This document shows, one piece after another, positions 6,317 through 11,955 of a stretch of 11,955 bases of DNA. Under the pieces are notes generated by a model that was not told the DNA's origin, made no database searches, and worked only from the letters and a program-made list of their open reading frames with translations. How positions within the stretch are numbered: position 1 is the stretch's first letter; every line of letters starts with the position of its first letter. Position numbers and translations under genes: made by a program. Source of the stretch: Bacteroidota bacterium (lineage in GTDB: Bacteria > Bacteroidota > Bacteroidia > JAADEI01); the NCBI GenBank assembly GCA_024280615.1, contig JAJRPU010000251.1:1-11955 (forward strand), read 5' to 3'.

Positions 6317-6330
6317 TTACTTTATTTTGC
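6317..6330 (+). promoter_or_regulatory. 14-base promoter-like repeat, copy 2, before the LysM gene
   Basis: TTACTTTATTTTGC is identical to 119-132 and ends four bases before the LysM ATG at 6335. Its TTATTTTG part is a near match to TAnnTTTG. If it is the -7 element, transcription would start at or next to the ATG, giving an almost leaderless mRNA. It begins five bases after the 3' strand of rnpB helix P1, so its T-rich sequence might instead help end or process the rnpB transcript. Confidence 0.35.
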
Positions 6331-6334
6331 TCTT

Positions 6335-7570
6335 ATGATTGCAAGGCATATTGCACTTATTGTATTAGCTGCTTTGGCTAATTACTCTGGTTTTTCTCAA
6401 CAAAAGCCAGTATCCTATTATTTACCTTCAAACTGCGATTCCCTTTGTAATTCAATTGTTGATGGCTTTTTTAACAATATAGAGTCTGATTCGCACGAGT
6501 GGACAAATGCCATAGAGAATTTTTGCAGCAAACGGCATTTCTTGGACTCTTTATTGAAATCTAATAACTTGCCAGAAGATTTTAAATACATCCCGCTTAC
6601 GGCTTCAATAATGCAGTCAGACTATTCTGATTCCTTTAATAGGTCAGGATATTGGGGTTTGTCAATTACAGATGCTCTTTCTACTGGATTAAAGGTTAAT
6701 TTCGTTATTGACGAAAGACGGCATTTCCTACAGAGTTCAGTTGCCGCGGTTAAAAAGTTAAAAGTTCTATACGAAGACTTCAATGACCCAGATTCCACAG
6801 TGCTATACTTCTTCCTTGAAGGACCTGCTGCTTTTGAAGAGGAACGTAGTTACGCTATCGCTAAGTGGACAATCTGGAAATTAACACTGAATTCAATAAA
6901 GACAGATTTAGCACAACTGTGCAAAACAAGTAAGAAATTTTATAATAACAATGAAGATTTTGTAACTGTAAGTGTGGATACTACTATATTTTTTGATTGT
7001 ATTTTTAGATTTTGTAAGACCGCAGGCAACCTGTCAGAATTAAATCCTGTCCATTATAGAGAAATAGTCATTACAGGCGATTCTATATGCATTCCTAAGA
7101 ATGCCCGAAAGTGTTTTGACTCTCTTTATGCCCAAATTGTTAAATGTTCCGGTGGATATTACGACAGGGAGAAAGTTGCCATAACTTATAAGGTCAGATA
7201 CGGCGATAATTTAAGCAAGATTGCACGCCAATATGGAGTTACCGTTCGGGACCTCATGCGCTGGAATAAACTCAGGTCAACACGCATATATGCAGGACAA
7301 AGGCTTGTTATTTACGTATCACGTAACAGATTGTCAAAATCTACAAAACAGGTCACTGCAACAACCACAAACAGAAAGAGTTCAAAACCCGTTCAAACAC
7401 AAAATCAATATTCCGGAAAAACAAAAACATATATTGTCAAAGAAGGAGACACCCTTTTTGATATTGCTCGTAGATACAATATCTCTCTTGAAAAGTTAAT
7501 GAAGGTTAATAATCTGTCAACTGATGTGATATATCCGGGTCAGGAAATTGTCATACCTGTTGAAAGATAG
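6335..7570 (+). CDS. Secreted LysM protein with a degenerate lytic transglycosylase-like domain
   Basis: A 411-residue protein. Residues 1-21 are a signal peptide (ANYSGFS, then QQ), so it is exported. Residues 68-180 resemble the MltD-type GH23 fold: NNLPEDFKYIPLTAS (77-91), GYWGLSITDALSTGLKVN (105-122) and VIDERRHFLQSSVAAVKKLKVLYEDF (124-149) follow that family's order. The catalytic Glu expected in 'Y.PL.ES' is Ala90, and the usual GLWQFMP and AAYNAG motifs are lost. Two LysM domains follow, at about 284-327 and 365-408 (TYxVxxGDxLxxIA...YxGQxLVI), joined by a Ser/Thr/Lys-rich linker. LysM domains bind the N-acetylglucosamine of peptidoglycan. The product is therefore best seen as a periplasmic wall-binding protein that has probably lost transglycosylase activity. 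It lies just downstream of rnpB and converges on the S74 genes. Confidence 0.85.
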   Translation: MIARHIALIVLAALANYSGFSQQKPVSYYLPSNCDSLCNSIVDGFFNNIESDSHEWTNAIENFCSKRHFLDSLLKSNNLPEDFKYIPLTASIMQSDYSDSFNRSGYWGLSITDALSTGLKVNFVIDERRHFLQSSVAAVKKLKVLYEDFNDPDSTVLYFFLEGPAAFEEERSYAIAKWTIWKLTLNSIKTDLAQLCKTSKKFYNNNEDFVTVSVDTTIFFDCIFRFCKTAGNLSELNPVHYREIVITGDSICIPKNARKCFDSLYAQIVKCSGGYYDREKVAITYKVRYGDNLSKIARQYGVTVRDLMRWNKLRSTRIYAGQRLVIYVSRNRLSKSTKQVTATTTNRKSSKPVQTQNQYSGKTKTYIVKEGDTLFDIARRYNISLEKLMKVNNLSTDVIYPGQEIVIPVER

Positions 7571-7618
7571 GTTATTTTGAAACGGCATATATTCCACATA
7601 AGAAAGACCTAAACAGCG

Positions 7619-10600
7619 TTAATTGTCTGTGTTTAGAGTTTTTAGTATATACTGTTGCTCTATTAATTGCTCTTCTAACTCCTTTAATTGGGATTTGATT
7701 TGTTCTGCTTTTATTTTGCCTTCTTCTATCTGGACTTGCTGTTCTTGAACTGCTTTGACTAACGGTACGACAAACTCTGCATATCTTATATGATAGGTTT
7801 TTCCTTTAATGACACCACTGAACTTATAATTAGAAGCGTGAGCTGCTCGTTGAACTTGCTGGGCTAAGAAGCCTGTCCATCTTCGTTGCCATTTGGGACT
7901 AATAAGTTTACTTGAAGGATATTGTGAGAACTCAAAATTATACTTATATGTAACAGGACGTAACTTGTTTATAAACTCAAGACCTACTACATCTTCTTTT
8001 ATTTCTGTTTTGAATCTCTTGTCGGAATAGGTACTCCAATTTACTTGGCCACCTATCCAGGTTACATTACTGTCCCCCAGTCCTATGGTATAGTCGTAAA
8101 CAGTGCCTACTGAAGGGTTCCGGGCGTATGCCCCGAAAACAATTGAATTATATGCGTAGTCTGTTGTAGTATCAATTGGGTCGCTACCCAGTCCATAAGC
8201 GTTATATCCCACGACAACGGGAAATTGGACATTTACATTTGCATTTCCATAGAAAGTGGACTTATTACCTATTCTAACATCTCCTGTATATGCAGGTATT
8301 TCAGATGCAGATAATTCAAAGCCTATACTCACCCCGGAGTTATTTCTGAATGCGATGCTGTTCGTAGTGTTTCCGATAAAAGTTAGGTTATTGAGGTCTT
8401 GTATAAAGCATTCATCATACATTAATACTATAACTGTTGAGAATCTTCCTATGGGAGTGTAAATTGAAGGGTCATCGCATAAACCAAGTCCTTCTCCGAG
8501 AAAGCCAATTGCTACTCTGAAGGAGTCATAGTTCCTAAGGCTATGAGGGGGGAAATTATCACTATAATAATAGTTTATGTTTGAACCGATAAATACGTCC
8601 ATGTATGTGAGTTCTTTTATGTCAAAACCTATGACAGTATTGTTTGAGATTTTTTTGACATAATTAGTTTTAAATTTTGTTCCTATCATAACGTTTTGTT
8701 CCATTGCTTCGCCGGTTGATAGAGTTGCTGGCACCATCCCGGTAAAGAGGCCTATTGCTACGTTTTCCCTAACAGTGCTATCAAATTGCCATATATTCCT
8801 ATGTCCAATTATTGTATTGTAAGAAATAGGGCTGCCGTTATACATGTGGTAGTCGTGAAGATGTTCTATTCCCAGAATAACGTTTCCGGTAAAGTTGCCC
8901 AAGGATATAGTATCTCGCCATTCTGCTCCAGCGATAACTACATTTTTACTGCTTGTTGGGGCAAACGGTGTAGAAGCATACCTTCTATTTGTAATAAAAA
9001 CATCTTTTTCACTGTGGTATGACTGATTAAAGCCCTGCCCGGCTCTATATCCTATAAAGAGACTTTGAAATGATTTTTCTAAGGAGTCCCCAGCTCCGTA
9101 TCCTATTGCTACTGTTTCTGTATCGCTATTACTGGCACGTAGGGCATCGTGTCCAATAGCTACTGAATTGTAATGATTGGTTGTGGTAGAAGGAATTATA
9201 TCTCCTGCCATGGCGTAGTTTCCTATAGCAACATTTTGTTTGTTTGTGGTTCCAGTAAATAATGCACTTGTTCCAATTGCCACATTGTTATTTGCACTAC
9301 TGGTAGCGTGATACATTGCTTTTGAGCCAATAGCTACAGAAGCTAAGCAGGAAGTACATTTAGCCATTGCACTTTTTCCTACTGCAACATTTAGGGCACC
9401 TGCGTCTGTGAGGCTTGCCAAAGCAGAATCTCCTATTGCCGTGGAAGGAAATCCGTTTTGTAAATTGGATAATGCAAAGTTTCCGATAGCAACATTATTG
9501 TAAGTTCCTCGGGCATTAAATAGCGTTCTGTATCCAATTGCTACATTGTTTCCTCCAGTGGTAACATTATATCCGCTTTCATGACCTATGTTTATATTAT
9601 TTTTTGAAGACCTAGAGAAGTATAAAGCACTGTTTCCTATCGCTATGTTCCTCGTCCCAATAGTGTCGTTATTTAAAGCGTAGTATCCTATCGCTATATT
9701 GTAGAACCATTCTTTTGCATTTGCTCCGGCTCGAACCCCTATCACCGTGTTATAAGAAGCCCTTTGGGCTTTGTAGATAGCCCTGTATCCAATTGCAACA
9801 TTATCAAACATTGTGTCTGTTAGCGATGCTGCTTCACTGCCCACAACAGTATTGTTCTCTGATATCTTAGTTTTATACATTGCTTTGCTACCCACAATTG
9901 TAGTGTATAAGGATACTGATAGGTTACTGCCTGTTTTTAGTCCCACTGCAGTGTTTCTTCCAGCCTCAGATATGTTTGCGAGTGCCGAATCACCTATAGC
10001 AACTTCCATGGCAGTTGAAACGGTTGGAGAGATGCTTGTCAAGTTAGACAGTGCCCCGGCTCCTATGCCTATCATATAACTGAGCCCTGAGGCTGAGGAG
10101 AGGGCTCCACTACCTATGCCTATGTTATACGAACTGTTATTAACATTTACTAATGCCTCTTTTCCTATGGCTATGTTCCCTGTACAGGTATTGCAGGAAA
10201 ATAGTGCTGAATCACCAATTATAATATTATCGTCCCCGGAAGTTAAGTTATAACCACTTTTGTAGCCCAAAGCAACATTTCCACTTCCTGACGAAAAATT
10301 GAATAATGAATGACTACCAACTGCCGTATTACACGATACTGTTCCTGCTCCACCGTTAAGAGAATTATAGCCGATAGCTGTATTGTATCCTGCATTCGTT
10401 AATAGTTCTCCCGCTGCAATGCCTATGTATATGTTTCCATTATTAGAGCCGTTGTCGCTTGCCCCTGCATTCTCTCCTATTATGACTCCTGTTTGCGTAG
10501 GGCTTGCTTGTTGCCATACAGCTCCCCTTATACCCAACCCTATTCCACTAAGTGAAAATCCTAAATCTAATGTGCCATATTCAGAAAAATAAGGAGTGTC

Positions 10601-11053
10601 AATGGTTTGTAAAGTGGAAGGGAATATGTATCCTACACCGAACTGGTCTGTATTGTAGAGCCATAAATAACCAGAGGTTGAAGAGCCGGCCCATTGCAAG
10701 TTTCCATTTAATACATCTGTTGAGGAGCCTGTTGCTGAAAGTCTGTATAACATCCCTGCATTGTCGGCAATAACAAGAGCATTGTTGCTGCCAGATAAAG
10801 AGCGAAACTTTACTGAACCATTAACATCAAGAGTCCTTACAGGAACCCATTTATTGATAGCTACCGAACCATTCGTCCCTACTAAAAAAAAGGATGTGTT
10901 ATTTAGAGTTATTGCAAATGAAGAATCAGTGCTGGAAGCCGGAATGTGTATGTCAAAACGGGCATGTGCTTCACCTCCTACACCAGTCTTTTGACCGTAA
11001 GCCAAACTAAGTGAAACAAGTAATACTAAAATATATGAAATTGCTTTATTCAT
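7619..11053 (-). CDS. Secreted repeat protein with YadA-head-like repeats and C-terminal S74 autochaperone domain
   Basis: A 1144-residue protein. Residues 1-20 are a signal peptide (SLAYG, then QK). LDVNGSVKF (75-83) is the N-terminal motif common in Bacteroidota 'tail fibre domain' proteins. Residues 188-668 hold 28 copies of a short N-x-A-I-G-x-x-A-L repeat, followed by irregular repeats to about 1001 (IGG). This pattern predicts a trimeric beta-roll or beta-solenoid stalk. The chaperone of endosialidase (S74) domain runs from about 1006 to 1095: SDKRFKTEI with Ser1010 and Lys1015, then LEFINKLRPVTYKY and GFLAQQVQ (1061-1068). A coiled coil (1096-1140) ends the protein. In phage proteins this domain drives trimer folding and then cuts itself off at the conserved Ser. 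There is no recognisable type IX sorting domain, so the route to the surface is unclear. The ATG overlaps the stop of the upstream paralogue (ATGA), implying coupled translation. Confidence 0.9.
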   Translation of the reverse strand: MNKAISYILVLLVSLSLAYGQKTGVGGEAHARFDIHIPASSTDSSFAITLNNTSFFLVGTNGSVAINKWVPVRTLDVNGSVKFRSLSGSNNALVIADNAGMLYRLSATGSSTDVLNGNLQWAGSSTSGYLWLYNTDQFGVGYIFPSTLQTIDTPYFSEYGTLDLGFSLSGIGLGIRGAVWQQASPTQTGVIIGENAGASDNGSNNGNIYIGIAAGELLTNAGYNTAIGYNSLNGGAGTVSCNTAVGSHSLFNFSSGSGNVALGYKSGYNLTSGDDNIIIGDSALFSCNTCTGNIAIGKEALVNVNNSSYNIGIGSGALSSASGLSYMIGIGAGALSNLTSISPTVSTAMEVAIGDSALANISEAGRNTAVGLKTGSNLSVSLYTTIVGSKAMYKTKISENNTVVGSEAASLTDTMFDNVAIGYRAIYKAQRASYNTVIGVRAGANAKEWFYNIAIGYYALNNDTIGTRNIAIGNSALYFSRSSKNNINIGHESGYNVTTGGNNVAIGYRTLFNARGTYNNVAIGNFALSNLQNGFPSTAIGDSALASLTDAGALNVAVGKSAMAKCTSCLASVAIGSKAMYHATSSANNNVAIGTSALFTGTTNKQNVAIGNYAMAGDIIPSTTTNHYNSVAIGHDALRASNSDTETVAIGYGAGDSLEKSFQSLFIGYRAGQGFNQSYHSEKDVFITNRRYASTPFAPTSSKNVVIAGAEWRDTISLGNFTGNVILGIEHLHDYHMYNGSPISYNTIIGHRNIWQFDSTVRENVAIGLFTGMVPATLSTGEAMEQNVMIGTKFKTNYVKKISNNTVIGFDIKELTYMDVFIGSNINYYYSDNFPPHSLRNYDSFRVAIGFLGEGLGLCDDPSIYTPIGRFSTVIVLMYDECFIQDLNNLTFIGNTTNSIAFRNNSGVSIGFELSASEIPAYTGDVRIGNKSTFYGNANVNVQFPVVVGYNAYGLGSDPIDTTTDYAYNSIVFGAYARNPSVGTVYDYTIGLGDSNVTWIGGQVNWSTYSDKRFKTEIKEDVVGLEFINKLRPVTYKYNFEFSQYPSSKLISPKWQRRWTGFLAQQVQRAAHASNYKFSGVIKGKTYHIRYAEFVVPLVKAVQEQQVQIEEGKIKAEQIKSQLKELEEQLIEQQYILKTLNTDN
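9050..10492 (-). repeat. 28 protein-level repeats with a 17-residue (51-base) period
   Basis: The conserved Gly of each 'x-I-G' motif falls at residues 193, 211, 228, 246, 263, 280, 297, 314, 331, 354, 371 and so on to 668 of the S74 protein. Of 27 intervals, 21 are exactly 17 residues, four are 18 and two are 23 (331 to 354 and 611 to 634). At the DNA level the repeats are diverged and only the block coding for (V/I)-A-(I/V)-G recurs recognisably, so the array is old rather than freshly expanded. After residue 668 the spacing becomes irregular (14 to 27 residues). Confidence 0.85.
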
Positions 11054-11955
11054 TGATTGGCTATTTTATGGTTAAGTAATTGTTCTAACAGACGCTGTCT
11101 GCGTTCAATCTGTTCTTTCAAAGCACGTATCTCCATCTCTTGAATAGCAATTTGCTCGTCTTGTTCAGAAATAATTTCTTGTTGTTGTTGAATTGCTTTT
11201 ACTAACGGCACAACAAAGGTCTCATAAGAAATGGAGTATGTGAGACTATCTCCAGCTACTTCATTAGGCGAATATAAGCCACTGAACGTAATGCCTAAAC
11301 TTCTTACTATGGAATCTACCTCCTGAGCAAGAAAACCAGAAAATCTTATGTTCTCAATATCATACTTTCCTTGCCACAAATTAGTATCTACATAGCCAAA
11401 CATAATTTCTTGTTGCTTATCAATGTCTATGTTATAGGTAACGGGTCTTAGTGCCATTATGAACTCAAGTCCGGGAACATCATCCCTAATATCATATTTT
11501 AATGTGCTATCTGAAGACACCGACAGATTTACATTACCCCCTATCCAATTAACCGATGTGTTCCCAAAGTGAAAGCGATATGAAGCCGTTGGATTTGCTC
11601 TATACCCCAATGCCCCAGTGTTTATGGCACTAGACAAACCAAAGGGACCAGAAAAGGCTCCAATCGCTGTGTTTATACTGTCAAAACTGATATTACTACT
11701 ACCAGTTCTCACCTGTTCCCCTATATATACATTACCGAAAGACTTCTTAACGCTCCTGTTCAGTGCCCCATTACCAATAACTATGTTATCTCTGAAATAA
11801 TATGCTGTATCGTTGTAAATGATATTGTTCCCTATTATTATGTTCCTTCCTATCAATGTCCTATCATTATTCTGGGAACTTGTATCTACTATATAAGTCA
11901 TAACATCGTTCCCTATTATTATATTACTGTCAATTTTATTGACATTTCGTATGTA
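11050..11955 (-). CDS. C-terminal part of a second S74 (chaperone of endosialidase) repeat protein, 5' end outside the window
   Basis: The reading frame is open to the window edge: 18 codons precede the first ATG at 11901 and contain another repeat (SNIIIGND). That ATG is therefore internal and the gene is truncated by the window. Visible parts, numbered from that Met, are repeat motifs NIIIGNN, NIVIGNGAL, NVYIGEQ and NTAIGAF (20-85); VNWIGGNVNLS (117-127); an S74 domain starting SSDSTLKYDI (129-138), with LEFIMALRPVTYNI and GFLAQEVD (189-196); and a Gln/Glu-rich coiled coil from about 235 to the end. It is a paralogue of the following 1144-residue protein, with matching order in the last 170 residues. 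The S74 start motif reads SDSTLK rather than SD-x-R-x-K: the Arg is Thr133, while Ser130 and Lys135 remain. Its stop overlaps the next start (ATGA). At least two, possibly more, such genes form a tandem array. Confidence 0.9.
   Translation of the reverse strand, partial: YIRNVNKIDSNIIIGNDVMTYIVDTSSQNNDRTLIGRNIIIGNNIIYNDTAYYFRDNIVIGNGALNRSVKKSFGNVYIGEQVRTGSSNISFDSINTAIGAFSGPFGLSSAINTGALGYRANPTASYRFHFGNTSVNWIGGNVNLSVSSDSTLKYDIRDDVPGLEFIMALRPVTYNIDIDKQQEIMFGYVDTNLWQGKYDIENIRFSGFLAQEVDSIVRSLGITFSGLYSPNEVAGDSLTYSISYETFVVPLVKAIQQQQEIISEQDEQIAIQEMEIRALKEQIERRQRLLEQLLNHKIANQ

Noticed and set aside
7571..7618. Terminator between the convergent LysM and S74 genes
   Set aside because: No stem of useful length followed by a U-tract could be found on either strand in these 48 bases.
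9050..10492. CRISPR array or tandem DNA repeat
   Set aside because: The 51-base periodicity comes from a protein repeat. The DNA copies are diverged and there are no identical direct repeats with unique spacers.
8256..10994. Several plus-strand ORFs of 60-90 codons opposite the large S74 gene
   Set aside because: They mirror the repeated AIG codons on the other strand. None has a promoter, and the minus-strand protein is clearly real.
7619..11053. Prophage tail fibre gene
   Set aside because: S74 domains occur in phage fibres, but this protein has a signal peptide, and no phage structural, lysis or integration gene is near. A cellular exported protein fits better.
11050..11901. A complete 283-residue protein starting at the ATG at 11901
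   Set aside because: The frame continues open to the window edge and encodes another repeat unit, so that ATG is internal and the gene is truncated by the window.

Overview
The window most likely comes from a member of the phylum Bacteroidota. Several intergenic regions carry -7 promoter boxes of the TAnnTTTG type used by that phylum. Purine-rich Shine-Dalgarno sites are not evident. The gene content also fits: an OmpH/Skp chaperone, a bacterial GH3-family enzyme, and secreted proteins with a 'LDVNGS' N-terminal motif and a C-terminal chaperone-of-endosialidase (peptidase S74) domain. The protein genes are AT-rich, while the RNase P RNA is much richer in G+C, which hints weakly at growth above mesophilic temperatures. 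The exact order cannot be fixed from this window.

Layout. Positions 1-90 hold the last codons of a + strand gene that begins outside the window. After a 181-base intergenic stretch come two minus-strand envelope genes, a small DUF4359-like protein and an OmpH/Skp chaperone. Divergent from these is a tightly packed + strand cluster of three overlapping genes (1181-4957): an ABC exporter half, an unrecognised 199-residue protein, and a GH3-family acyl-adenylating enzyme. A thioredoxin (minus) and a nucleoside diphosphate kinase (plus) then diverge from a 91-base spacer with two abutting -7 boxes. The class A RNase P RNA gene (about 5962-6311) follows, then a secreted protein with a degenerate lytic-transglycosylase-like region and two LysM domains (6335-7570).

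The last third (7619-11955, minus strand) is a tandem array of two surface or secreted proteins, translationally coupled through ATGA. Each has YadA-head-like 'N-x-A-I-G' repeats, an S74 domain and a C-terminal coiled coil. The complete one has 1144 residues and contains 28 repeats with a nearly invariant 17-residue period. The upstream one runs off the window edge.

The points most worth a second look are: the ABC-unknown-GH3 cluster as a possible make-and-export unit for an acyl conjugate; the exporter's three altered ATPase positions; the 17-residue repeat architecture with phase-locked CxxC pairs; the missing catalytic Glu in the LysM protein; and the back-to-back trx/ndk promoter boxes.
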